This document shows positions 1 to 8,240 of a stretch of DNA of 64,000 nt, in pieces; positions within the stretch are counted from its first letter, which is position 1, and every line of letters begins with the position of its first letter. The notes beneath the pieces are model-generated. The model was not told the origin of the DNA. It did no database searches and saw nothing but the letters and a program-made list of their open reading frames with translations. Source of the stretch: Microseira wollei NIES-4236 (lineage in GTDB: Bacteria; Cyanobacteriota; Cyanobacteriia; Cyanobacteriales; Aerosakkonemataceae); NCBI RefSeq assembly GCF_020521235.1, contig NZ_BLAY01000010.1, positions 19,877 to 83,876 on the forward strand. Direction: 5' to 3'. The translations under genes were made by a program, and so were the position numbers.

Positions 1-28
1 TAGCAAGCTTGCAAGCTTGCAAGCTTGC

Positions 29-61
29 AACGCCAAAGTTTATAACTAGCAACTTGAGTTA
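29..61. repeat. 33-bp dispersed repeat, copy 1
   Basis: A 33-nt stretch ending in ACTAGCAACTTGAGTTA is repeated identically at 50738-50770. Shorter pieces of the same motif (AGCAACTTGAGTTA or its complement) occur near 7965, 8165, 21100 and 50637. The preceding bases are a short AAGCTTGC tandem. Its function is unknown; it behaves like a dispersed intergenic repeat. Confidence 0.75.
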
Positions 62-280
62 TTACTCAATTCCCTTAGCGATTAGATCGAACATTTGATA
101 AGTTTTTAGTTGAATCAAATCGAGGGATTGCTTTTGCGCTTGGGTCCATTGCTGGTTAGAAAGTTGCAAAAGTTCAACGGCTAACGCAATGTTATGCAAG
201 TTAGTTAATAAATCGTTCGTTACCGTATTGAGCAAACCTGTTTTGCTCTGGCTGATTTTTGTAATACTCGCGTTTTCCAT
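62..280 (-). CDS. Small helical protein, paralog of the 2850-3362 product
   Basis: A 72-residue protein counted from MENASITK; an upstream in-frame ATG at 307 would add nine residues, and neither start has a strong Shine-Dalgarno. No family is recognised. Its core (ALAVELLQLSN-x-WTQAQKQ, then YQMFDLI) aligns by eye with ILAVELLKCSD-x-WTEAEEY and IQMVEFI in the protein encoded at 2850-3362. The two therefore look like paralogs that flank the NACHT NTPase gene on both sides and point in the opposite direction to it. The sequence is predicted helical with no membrane segment or signal peptide. A role linked to the NTPase is only inferred from position. Confidence 0.6.
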   Translation of the reverse strand: MENASITKISQSKTGLLNTVTNDLLTNLHNIALAVELLQLSNQQWTQAQKQSLDLIQLKTYQMFDLIAKGIE

Positions 281-438
281 GTCACATTGTTCCCAGTATA
301 TGCACAAGAGGAGCTTTTTCTACAATAAAAGCTTCATGGATGATATCGAGTTTGAGTAAAAGTTTTATTTAGGTATGATTTGTATTATTTATAAAATAAT
401 TATAGAATTACGATCAAAATAGCGGCGAAGCATAAGTT

Positions 439-2847
439 ATGGCAAAGCGATCGCTCCAAGTATCCCCAGAAGGCATCAAACAAGCAAAGCAGGCATTTAC
501 TAGCAAGGGATGGACGCAAGCAGATTTAGCCAGAGAAGTTGGTATAAAAACTCGCCAACCAATTGGGCGATTTTTCGCAGGTCAACCTGTAGATCGCCAA
601 GTCTTTATTGAACTGTGTTTCTTGCTGGGCTTGAATTGGCAAGAAATTGCCGATATACCCAAAAGTGCTGTAACCTCTGAGGAAAGTAACGATTGGGACA
701 TCGATGCCAAGGTAGAAGGGGCGCGAGGGCAATACGGCGAGAAAATTGAACACCAGTGCGGCACTCTCCGCCTATTGGACGTTGCCCACCCAGTGAATTT
801 AGACGATATTTACGTTGAAGTTAAGATTCTAGAACAGCCGGTCCCTCGAAAGTGGTTAGAATTATCTGACTGGCAAACCGACTGGGAAAAACTGCTCCCA
901 GAAAGAGTAGCGGCACTTGAGGCCGTGGCAAAGTACGGCAAATTAACCGTACTGGGAAAACCAGGAGCGGGTAAAACGATATTTTTGCAATATCTTGCGC
1001 GCGCTTGTCAGCGAGGCGAGTTGCCAGATTCCCTTCTCCCTATTTTTATGCGACTGAAGGACTTTGGAGAAGATACCAGCAACGGAATGTCTCTTCTAGA
1101 ATACATCAGCCAAGAGTTAGAAATTTGCGGCATAGGGGCAAAAGAAGTCGAAAAATTGTTGGAAAGTGGCAGAATGCTGATCTTGCTCGATGGGTTAGAT
1201 GAAGTTCCCCAAAAAGACAGCGATGCTATATGGCAAGAAATTCGAGCCTTTTCCCAGAGATATTACAAAAATAAGTATGCAATCGCAACGAGAACAGCCG
1301 CTTGTAACTACCAGTTGGAAGGCTTCGCAGAAGTCGAAATTGCCGATTTTAACCAAGAGCAAATCGAAGCTTTTGCGAAAAAGTGGTTTGTCGCAGTAGC
1401 TAAAAATAACCAACAAGCAGGAATAGCCAAAGCATCTGCATTTATTGACAAGTTGCACCTCCCAGAAAATCGCTTAATTCGAGAACTTGCCGCCACCCCG
1501 CTATTACTCCATCTCGTCTGCTTGGCGTTTGATAGCAAGGCCAACTTTCCCCGCCAACGCTCTAAAATTTATCGGGAAGCTTTGGATATTCTGTTATTCC
1601 GATGGGATGCAGCTAGGGGAATTGAACGAGATGAAATTTATCCTAATTTGTCTTTAGCAGGCAAAATTAAGCTGTTGAGTTATTTGGCAGCGATTACGTT
1701 TGAGCGGGGCGATTATGTTTTTGAAATCTCGAAAATTCAGCCGTATATTGCCGACTATTTGCGTCAGTTACCCGACGGGGATACCGCTTCGGAAGCATTG
1801 GAATTAGCAAGCGTTGCCCTGCTGAAATCGATTGAGGCGCAACATGGGTTATTAGTTTTGCGATCCCACAATATTTATGCTTTTTCTCACCTAACTTTTC
1901 AAGTATATTTAACCGCCAAACAAATTGCCAATGCCGGTTTTACCGTCAGGGCGGGTTTTACCAATCAATCGCCAGCAGATGGGAAATATCTGGTTAAATC
2001 CGCCCCTACCCATATTACCGAGAAACCCTGGCACTCAGTCTTTTTAACCGTAGCTGAAATGTTGCCAAATGCTGCGCCTTTATTGCAGATGATGAAAGAA
2101 CAAATTGATGGTATTTTAGCAAGCGATGAAAAATTGCAGCAATTCTTAAAATGGGTGAGTCAAAAATCTTGGTCATTCCAAGAAAATCGCCAACTCGCTG
2201 CCGTGCGAGCCTTTTATTTTTCCCTTGCCTATGTCCTAGATAGTTATTTAGCTTTGGCTTTAAACATGGGCAAACTTGACGTTCAATTTCCCCCCTTGCC
2301 TGACTTTACCCTACCGCTTTACCTCAACTTTGCTCAGACGCTTGACTCCAACCTTGCCCTCACACCCAACTTTAATTTTGCCATCGAATTTGACCGAAAA
2401 TTGAGAGCAACTGATTATACACTTGACCCAGCTTTGAGACGTTTATGCGAGCTTGAATTAATTCTAAGTTGTGTCCTTAACTTTGACTTGGCACTTGAAC
2501 GCGACTTAGCCTTAGAATTGCATAACTCCCTACAACAACTTAAAGCAAAACTTCCTCAAGAAGCCGAAAATTCCGAAAGCTTTCAAACCTGGTGGCAAGC
2601 AAACGGTCAAGCTTGGATCGAGGATTTAAAAGCCTTGCTGATTGCCCATCGTCATGCCGGACACCATTGGCAATTTAGCCATCCACAAAAGCAATTGCTC
2701 AAACAATATTATGAGGCGAATCAATTACTGGTAGATTGCCTCAATAGCGGCTGTGAAGTAACTGACGGTGCGCGACAGCAAATTGAAGAGACTTTGTTGT
2801 TGGTAATTGGTAATTGCCAAAAAATCAGCAGCCATGACCAAGTTTGA
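439..2847 (+). CDS. NACHT-domain STAND NTPase with N-terminal HTH-like region
   Basis: An 802-residue signal-transduction ATPase. Residues about 5-80 form a helical HTH-like module (WTQADLAREVGI). The NACHT core has Walker A GKPGAGKT near residue 173 and Walker B LILLDGLDEVP near residue 249, followed by the helical NACHT segment (ATPLLLHLVCLAF). The C-terminal third has irregular Leu/Ala/Asp-rich repeats (for example LDSNLALTPN) seen in cyanobacterial NACHT proteins and probably acts as the sensor. Such proteins oligomerise on ligand binding, and some bacterial NACHT proteins are anti-phage defence effectors. No separate effector domain such as a nuclease or TIR is visible, so the output is unknown. 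Small paralogous ORFs flank it on both sides. Confidence 0.85.
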   Translation: MAKRSLQVSPEGIKQAKQAFTSKGWTQADLAREVGIKTRQPIGRFFAGQPVDRQVFIELCFLLGLNWQEIADIPKSAVTSEESNDWDIDAKVEGARGQYGEKIEHQCGTLRLLDVAHPVNLDDIYVEVKILEQPVPRKWLELSDWQTDWEKLLPERVAALEAVAKYGKLTVLGKPGAGKTIFLQYLARACQRGELPDSLLPIFMRLKDFGEDTSNGMSLLEYISQELEICGIGAKEVEKLLESGRMLILLDGLDEVPQKDSDAIWQEIRAFSQRYYKNKYAIATRTAACNYQLEGFAEVEIADFNQEQIEAFAKKWFVAVAKNNQQAGIAKASAFIDKLHLPENRLIRELAATPLLLHLVCLAFDSKANFPRQRSKIYREALDILLFRWDAARGIERDEIYPNLSLAGKIKLLSYLAAITFERGDYVFEISKIQPYIADYLRQLPDGDTASEALELASVALLKSIEAQHGLLVLRSHNIYAFSHLTFQVYLTAKQIANAGFTVRAGFTNQSPADGKYLVKSAPTHITEKPWHSVFLTVAEMLPNAAPLLQMMKEQIDGILASDEKLQQFLKWVSQKSWSFQENRQLAAVRAFYFSLAYVLDSYLALALNMGKLDVQFPPLPDFTLPLYLNFAQTLDSNLALTPNFNFAIEFDRKLRATDYTLDPALRRLCELELILSCVLNFDLALERDLALELHNSLQQLKAKLPQEAENSESFQTWWQANGQAWIEDLKALLIAHRHAGHHWQFSHPQKQLLKQYYEANQLLVDCLNSGCEVTDGARQQIEETLLLVIGNCQKISSHDQV

Positions 2848-2849
2848 TA

Positions 2850-3362
2850 TTAGTTAAGATCGGGTTTGAAAATCTGGTCTATTTGAATTGGACAACTTTC
2901 TGTCGATTGACAGTTCAAAATGGATAAAAATGTGGGTTTATACTGTTGAATGCGAACCCCTTGTATTTGTTCTCCCTTATGTTCTATAGCTTCCATGTAA
3001 CTTGGTTGCGCAATTCCAGCTTCTTTGGCGCTAATAAAGGGGCCAAAATAGTAGTTGCGCGGGTTAGTTGTGGTAATTTCCACCCACCAAGCTTTTCCAA
3101 AACGATCTAACCGAGACTTTAAGTCTGCTTCATTTGGATTGATGAGTATCGTTTTAGCTTTTATGAATTCAACCATTTGAATCGCATATTTTTTGATAAA
3201 CTCTAGATAGTATTCTTCCGCTTCTGTCCAGATATAATCAGAACATTTCAGGAGTTCAACCGCTAAGATAATGCTATCCATCTGATTGGAAAAAAGCTCA
3301 GTTAACCTGTCTAAAAAATTAGACTTTATCCCATCGAGTTCTTGCTTGTGACTGTCTTCCAT
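2850..3362 (-). CDS. Hypothetical protein with a domain shared with the 62-280 product
   Basis: A 170-residue soluble protein convergent with the NACHT gene, with only two bases between the stop codons. The N-terminal 75 residues resemble the small protein at 62-280 (ILAVELLKCSD, WTEAEEYYLEFI). The C-terminal part (residues about 80-170) includes WWVEITTTNPRNYYFGPF and KEAGIAQPSYMEAIEHKGEQ, reminiscent of DUF1816-like cyanobacterial proteins that accept a short substrate-like peptide; this resemblance is from memory and weak. The A-plus-T rich upstream region starts with a hairpin at 3391-3412. Function unknown. Confidence 0.65.
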   Translation of the reverse strand: MEDSHKQELDGIKSNFLDRLTELFSNQMDSIILAVELLKCSDYIWTEAEEYYLEFIKKYAIQMVEFIKAKTILINPNEADLKSRLDRFGKAWWVEITTTNPRNYYFGPFISAKEAGIAQPSYMEAIEHKGEQIQGVRIQQYKPTFLSILNCQSTESCPIQIDQIFKPDLN

Positions 3363-3390
3363 GACTGACTCCCCCTTCGGTTAGACAAAC

Positions 3391-3412
3391 AAAGCCCCTA
3401 AAGGGGCTTTTT
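3391..3412. terminator. Hairpin with T-run, terminator-like
   Basis: AAGCCCC-TAAA-GGGGCTTTTT forms a 7-bp GC-rich hairpin followed by T residues on the plus strand; on the minus strand it is followed by TTTG. It lies just upstream of the 2850-3362 gene start, so it more plausibly ends rightward transcription from the NACHT gene than leftward transcription. Confidence 0.5.
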
Positions 3413-3635
3413 GAGACTAAAGGATCTGTGGCTGAAATAAAATTTTCGTCTTAAAATTCTAGAGTCAAAAACGAACTAGACGCCGTTTGTATAATTTTTT
3501 TTTAATGTCTATATTTTTTTTAAATTTTCTCATCTAAAAGCTAAGCATAAATTGTATATTTTGTTAAAAAAAGATATATTAATTTAAGAAGTTTGAAGTG
3601 AAACAGAAAGATGTGATAAAAAAGTTAAGTATTCG

Positions 3636-3737
3636 GGACTTACGCTCAAAGGAGGCCAGAAACCGGGTTTAGACCTAGATCTGTAGTTTCCTGGCTCAAG
3701 GATTTTTCAGAGAAACCCGGTTTCTTGGCGTAAGTCC
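3636..3737. mobile_element. MITE-like element, family 1 (GGACTTACGC ends)
   Basis: Terminal inverted repeats GGACTTACGC / GCGTAAGTCC enclose about 80 nt with an internal inverted pair built on AGAAACC(C)GGTTT. The same arrangement occurs at 19976-20078 and 30325-30446, with partial copies near 30525-30600, 55717-55802 and 62775-62938. There is no coding capacity, so it is probably non-autonomous. The A+T-rich stretch 3413-3635 upstream holds no gene that I can see. Confidence 0.75.
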
Positions 3738-3787
3738 TAGTATTTTCAGCTGAGACTGCCAGACCCGACCCCCGATTTTGAGACGAG

Positions 3788-4186
3788 ATGCTGCAAGATC
3801 CTGCCATTCGCCATCCAATTGCTATAAGTTTAGGAGCGATCGCTGGTGCCCTGAGTCGCTACTATCTCACGGTGTGGTTTGTCCAACGCTGCGGTACGGG
3901 GTTTCCTTACGGAACTTTTTTTATCAATGTTACCGGCTGTTTTGGGATGGGTTTTTTCGCTACCTTAGCTTTAGATCGGGTAGCGGTTATTTCCCCAGAA
4001 GTGCGCCTGTTGGTAGCGACGGGATTTTTGGGCGCTTATACCACATTTTCTACCTATGGGTTAGAAACGCTAAACTTGCTGCGGGATCGCTCATATTCAG
4101 CTGCAGCGCTTTATTGGGCAGGGAGTGCCATACTGGGAATTATCAGCGTTCAGCTGGGCGCGATTCTAGCCCGTTTGGCAAAATGA
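3788..4186 (+). CDS. crcB: Fluoride ion exporter CrcB (Fluc)
   Basis: A 132-residue, four-helix membrane protein. Family hallmarks are visible: an N-terminal GALSRYYL segment, [11 protein letters not shown] in the second helix, and [16 protein letters not shown] around the Na+-binding helix break. Fluc proteins form dual-topology dimers that passively export fluoride. The length is normal for the family. The stop codon overlaps the ATG of the downstream DUF190 gene (ATGA), showing translational coupling. I looked for, and did not see, an obvious fluoride riboswitch in the upstream 50 nt. Confidence 0.93.
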   Translation: MLQDPAIRHPIAISLGAIAGALSRYYLTVWFVQRCGTGFPYGTFFINVTGCFGMGFFATLALDRVAVISPEVRLLVATGFLGAYTTFSTYGLETLNLLRDRSYSAAALYWAGSAILGIISVQLGAILARLAK

Positions 4187-4506
4187 TTTGGCAACAACTG
4201 ACAATCTATATTGGTGAATCTGATCGTTGGCATCACCAACCTTTATATACCGCTTTAATTGAACTGGCGCGAAAACAAGGACTCCCAGGCGCAACTGCAA
4301 CTAGAGCGATCGCCGGATTTGGCAAGCACAGTACGATTCACACCACCCATCTATTAGAATTATCCTCCGACTTGCCGGTCGTGGTGACAATTATCGACCG
4401 AGGGGAAGCGATCTCCCAATTTCTGCCTTTGGTGCGGGAAATGGTTAAGGATGGGTTAGTCACCCTACATACAGTAGAAGTTTTGCACCACGCCCCAACT
4501 TCTTAA
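4183..4506 (+). CDS. DUF190 family protein
   Basis: A 107-residue soluble protein starting [16 protein letters not shown], the typical DUF190 N-terminus, with [15 protein letters not shown] and the later [15 protein letters not shown] block. DUF190 proteins are PII-like in fold and are often encoded directly after crcB. The start used here is the ATG inside the crcB stop overlap; a longer upstream reading in this frame exists but overlaps crcB and is not protein-like. Its role is probably fluoride tolerance or signalling with CrcB (inferred from linkage). Confidence 0.88.
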   Translation: MIWQQLTIYIGESDRWHHQPLYTALIELARKQGLPGATATRAIAGFGKHSTIHTTHLLELSSDLPVVVTIIDRGEAISQFLPLVREMVKDGLVTLHTVEVLHHAPTS

Positions 4507-4561
4507 CCAATTTTTACTGTGAAATAGCAACATCAGGCATTACAATAGCCCCCAACACCTT

Positions 4562-5917
4562 ATGCCAGCTGGAAAAATGGCGACCGTCAAAACAGCCACT
4601 GAAAGCTTGATCGCGCTAGAAAACGTCAACAAATCCTACCAGCAACCCAACGGTCAAAAAATCACCATTCTGGAGAATATCAATTTAGAATTACGCGCGG
4701 GGGAGATTGTCGCTTTACTTGGGCCTTCGGGTTCGGGAAAATCTACCTTAATGCGGATGATTGCCGGATTAATTTCGCCTACATCTGGTCAAATCCTCTA
4801 TCGCCAGCGTCCCCTGATTGGTTTAAATCCAGGCGTGGCGATTGTGTTTCAAAACTTTGCGCTTTATCCTTGGTTAACCGTCCTAGAAAATGTAGAAATC
4901 GGATTAAAAGCCAAGGGAGAACCCCGCGATACCCGCCGTCAAAAAGCATTGCGGATGATTGATATTATCGGTTTGGATGGGTTTGAAACTGCTTACCCAA
5001 AAGAACTTTCTGGGGGAATGCGCCAGCGGGTTGGATTTGCCAGAGCATTGGCGGTAGAACCAGAATTATTATGTATGGATGAGCCTTTTTCGGCTTTAGA
5101 TGTGCTGACAGCAGAAAACTTGCGGTTTGAGTTATTAGATTTGTGGTTAGAGCGTCGAATTCCCACTGAATCTATTTTAATTGTCACCCACGGGATTGAA
5201 GAAGCAGTCATTTTAGCAGACAGAATTATTGTGTTAGGTCGCAATCCGGGGCGGGTGCGAGCCAATCTAGCTGTTACTTTACCCCATTACCGCGAGCGCA
5301 AAAGTCCTGAATTTCAAGCTTTGGTAGACCAAGTTTATACAATTATCACTCACCCGGAGTTGAGTTGCGAAGCTATTGCTCCAGCTACTCTTGTTCAAAC
5401 ACCCGCTGCTTCCCCACCGCCAAAATATCAATCTCTGCCATCGGTTCGCATTGGTTCAATTGCTGGTTTAGTCGAACTTTTAGAAGACCGTCAAGAAAAA
5501 GACCTCTATCGTCTGGCGCAAGAATTATTGTTAGAAACTGATGAAATTATCCCCATTGTTGAAGCGGCAAAATTAATGGATTTAGTCACTCTAACAGAAG
5601 GGGATATTCAACTCACTCCCCTCGGTCATCAATTCATCGCCAGCAGAATCGACGAACGCAAACAAATTTTCAGAACGCAACTACAAACTCATAGCCGTCT
5701 GGTTCAACAAATTTGTCAGCTTTTGCAAGCAAAACGCAATCAACGCATTCCAGAAGAATTAGTGTTAGATATTCTAGAAAATCACTTTAGCCCTCAAGCA
5801 GCTCAGCAACAATTAAAAACAGCCATAGATTGGGGGCGCTATGCAGAAATTTACGGTTACGATGAACCCGCCGGAGAAATTTTTCTCGAACAACCTTCCC
5901 CAAGCCAACCAGATTGA
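4562..5917 (+). CDS. ABC transporter ATP-binding protein with C-terminal AAA-associated domain
   Basis: A 451-residue ATPase of the nitrate/sulfonate/taurine (NitT/TauT) group. Walker A GPSGSGKS, Q-loop (VFQNFALYPW), signature LSGGMRQR, Walker B LLCMDEPFSALD and the switch His (IVTHG) are all intact in residues 15-250. Residues about 290-440 form the extra AAA-associated C-terminal domain found fused to such ATPases, probably regulatory. The start could be MPAGKM or MATVK five residues later. It is followed after 64 nt by a fused two-domain permease. No periplasmic binding protein is encoded nearby, so the substrate is unknown. Confidence 0.88.
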   Translation: MPAGKMATVKTATESLIALENVNKSYQQPNGQKITILENINLELRAGEIVALLGPSGSGKSTLMRMIAGLISPTSGQILYRQRPLIGLNPGVAIVFQNFALYPWLTVLENVEIGLKAKGEPRDTRRQKALRMIDIIGLDGFETAYPKELSGGMRQRVGFARALAVEPELLCMDEPFSALDVLTAENLRFELLDLWLERRIPTESILIVTHGIEEAVILADRIIVLGRNPGRVRANLAVTLPHYRERKSPEFQALVDQVYTIITHPELSCEAIAPATLVQTPAASPPPKYQSLPSVRIGSIAGLVELLEDRQEKDLYRLAQELLLETDEIIPIVEAAKLMDLVTLTEGDIQLTPLGHQFIASRIDERKQIFRTQLQTHSRLVQQICQLLQAKRNQRIPEELVLDILENHFSPQAAQQQLKTAIDWGRYAEIYGYDEPAGEIFLEQPSPSQPD

Positions 5918-5981
5918 AACAGGCAGGTGAGCAATTAGCAATTAGCAATTAGCAATTACCCATTACCAATTACCCATTACA

Positions 5982-7718
5982 ATGTACCCACCCGAACGCA
6001 ATTCAAAAATTAAATTTCGCTCCCAATGGGATTTAGGAGATCTGACTTTACTGTTGGCGTTGCTAGTAGTTATTTTTGGAATTATTCGCACGGCTTCTAA
6101 GTTTAGCGGTGCTTACCATGCCAATTTGGAAATTTCAACCAGCTTAACAGTTTTACCCGGATATACGGCTCAAACTCTATTGAGGATGGTGGCTGCTTAT
6201 TTTTTATCTTTAATATTTACCTTAATTTACGCTTATACCGCCTATCGCTCTAAATTGGCTGCAAAGATTTTACTGCCTTTATTGGATATTTTGCAATCAA
6301 TTCCGGTATTATCGTTTTTACCGGGAGTGGTTCTGGCTTTAATTGCCCTATTTCCAGGACAGCGGATCGGGGTAGAATTGGCAGCGATTTTGCTAATTTT
6401 TACCGGCATGACTTGGAATATGACATTTAGTTTTTACCAATCTTTGATTACCATACCCAAAGAATTGCAAGAAGCGGCGCGGGTATATCGCCTCAATTTA
6501 TGGCAACAATTTTGGACTTTAGAATTACCCGCTGGCGCAATTGGTTTGGTCTGGAATAGCGTCATGTCCGTAGCGGGGGGATGGTTTTTTTTGATAGCAA
6601 TTGAATCGTTTACCTTAGGAGAACGCAGCTTTAAATTACCAGGTTTGGGGTCGTATTTAGCCACCGCAGCAGAGCGAGGAAATTTGGGAGCGCTCGCTGG
6701 CGGTATAGCTGTTTTAATCGCCGTCATTATCGGGATTGATTTCTTTATTTGGCGTCCCTTAATTGCTTGGGCAGAAAAGTTTAAATACGAAACCGTAGAA
6801 GCGCAAAACTCCCCCCAATCATTTGTATTAGATTTCTTACGTCGCTCCCCCACTTTACGGCTATTTAGAAATCAAGTATGGTCGCCAGTGGGAGAAAGTT
6901 TCGCTCTCGGTTTAACCAGAACATTCCCTAGATATTCCCAACCGAGAAATCTAGAAGAAAATTATCAATTAATCAAGTGGTTAAATTGGCTATTTATCAG
7001 CGGATTTGCTTGGCTCGTTTTGTGGGGGACTTGGGAAGCAGCTATGCTATTGCAAAAGCTAACTTTATCCGATTGGCAGCGCGTAATTACGGGAGCAATT
7101 TTTACAGCCTTGCGGGTAATTGCTGCTTTAATATTATCGCTGTTGTGGACGGTTCCCGTAGGCGTGGCAATTGGTCGAAATCCTCGGTTAGCTCAGATTT
7201 TACAACCCATTGTTCAAATTGCAGCATCCGTCCCTGCCACGGCTTTATTTCCTGTTATGTTGCTATTTTTAGCGCGTCTGGGCGGAGGATTGCAAATCGG
7301 ATCTGTCGCACTGATGATGTTAGGAACCATGTGGTATATTCTGTTTAATGTCATTGCCGGCTCCCAGTCGATTCCATCAGAATTATTTGAAGCGGCTGCA
7401 GTATATAAACTATCGTTAATAGAACGCTGGAAAACCTTAATTATACCGGGAATTTTTCCCTATCTGGTAACGGGAATCATTACGGCGGTGGGCGGTGCTT
7501 GGAATGCTAGTATTGTCAGCGAGTACGTGCAATTCCAAGGGAAGACCCTGACTACGGCGGGTTTGGGAGAAACAATTTCAACTGCGACGGAAACGGGGAA
7601 TTTCTCTTTACTATTAGCGGCGACGGCGGTAATGTCTGCCTTAGTAGTTCTGACAAATCGTTTAGTTTGGCGTCCGCTGTATAAATTGGCGCAAGACAAA
7701 TATCAGCTACTGGCGTGA
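5982..7718 (+). CDS. Fused ABC transporter permease (two BPD_transp domains)
   Basis: A 578-residue membrane protein consisting of two tandem permease modules. Each has an EAA cytoplasmic loop: KELQEAARVYRLNLWQQF near residue 160 and SELFEAAAVYKLSLIERW near residue 465. About 12 hydrophobic segments are visible. Such duplicated permeases pair with an ATPase carrying the AAA-associated domain, which is exactly the upstream neighbour. The 64-nt gap between the genes contains a tandem of AGCAATT units. The substrate cannot be read from the sequence. Confidence 0.87.
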   Translation: MYPPERNSKIKFRSQWDLGDLTLLLALLVVIFGIIRTASKFSGAYHANLEISTSLTVLPGYTAQTLLRMVAAYFLSLIFTLIYAYTAYRSKLAAKILLPLLDILQSIPVLSFLPGVVLALIALFPGQRIGVELAAILLIFTGMTWNMTFSFYQSLITIPKELQEAARVYRLNLWQQFWTLELPAGAIGLVWNSVMSVAGGWFFLIAIESFTLGERSFKLPGLGSYLATAAERGNLGALAGGIAVLIAVIIGIDFFIWRPLIAWAEKFKYETVEAQNSPQSFVLDFLRRSPTLRLFRNQVWSPVGESFALGLTRTFPRYSQPRNLEENYQLIKWLNWLFISGFAWLVLWGTWEAAMLLQKLTLSDWQRVITGAIFTALRVIAALILSLLWTVPVGVAIGRNPRLAQILQPIVQIAASVPATALFPVMLLFLARLGGGLQIGSVALMMLGTMWYILFNVIAGSQSIPSELFEAAAVYKLSLIERWKTLIIPGIFPYLVTGIITAVGGAWNASIVSEYVQFQGKTLTTAGLGETISTATETGNFSLLLAATAVMSALVVLTNRLVWRPLYKLAQDKYQLLA

Positions 7719-7727
7719 AACGGTAAG

Positions 7728-7872
7728 ATCATGTCGCTTCGCAACGGTTGTGTAACTGCTAATAGCTAATCGCTAATGGCTGCTCTTGGAGGCAATTGAC
7801 AAGCGAGCAATTAGCCAGCGAGCAATTAGCTATTAGCCATCCATACACTACCGATACCTAAGGACATGATAT
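7728..7872. mobile_element. MITE-like element, family 2 (ATCATGTCC ends)
   Basis: Ends ATCATGTC and GGACATGATAT are inverted repeats around about 125 nt with multiple GCTAATNGC units. The same element in reverse orientation lies at 56198-56349 and 56758-56895, sharing internal motifs such as GGTATCGGTAGTGTATGGA and CAACCGTTGC. A degenerate copy is at 11199-11306. It is non-coding. Confidence 0.75.
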
Positions 7873-7985
7873 AATTGGTAATTGGTAATAGATCTATCAT
7901 AAAAATAAAGTCAAGGACAGGCAGGATGCCCACCCCACAAGAGTTGTGGCAAAAGTCTAATAACTCAAGTTGCTAGTTAAATCGA

Positions 7986-8070
7986 GCCAAAGAAACTTTG
8001 GTGAGCGGAAAAATCGTGGGTTTGACACTAAAGAAACTTTGGTGAGCGGAAAAATCGTGGGTTTGACAGG
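7986..8070. repeat. Tandem direct repeat (two about 43-nt units)
   Basis: Two adjacent units contain AAAGAAACTTTGGTGAGC followed by GGAAAAATCGTGGGTTTGAC. The reverse complement of this unit type appears three times at 20871-21090. The surrounding 7873-8240 stretch holds further short AT-rich repeats and no gene that I can see. Confidence 0.7.
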
Positions 8071-8240
8071 GAGAAATCGACGCAGAAACCCGGTTTCTGA
8101 CTACTGACGGCAAAAACCTGTCAATCCAATTACCAATTACCAATTACCAATTACCCATTACCAAGCAACTTGAGTTAATATATCTTTCTCACCTGCTGAC
8201 CTGCTATGATTCAAGCACGATAGCTTTTGCCAGTGTTGCA

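Noticed and set aside
3738..3787. Fluoride riboswitch before crcB
   Set aside because: No match to the crcB RNA motif could be seen in the short leader.
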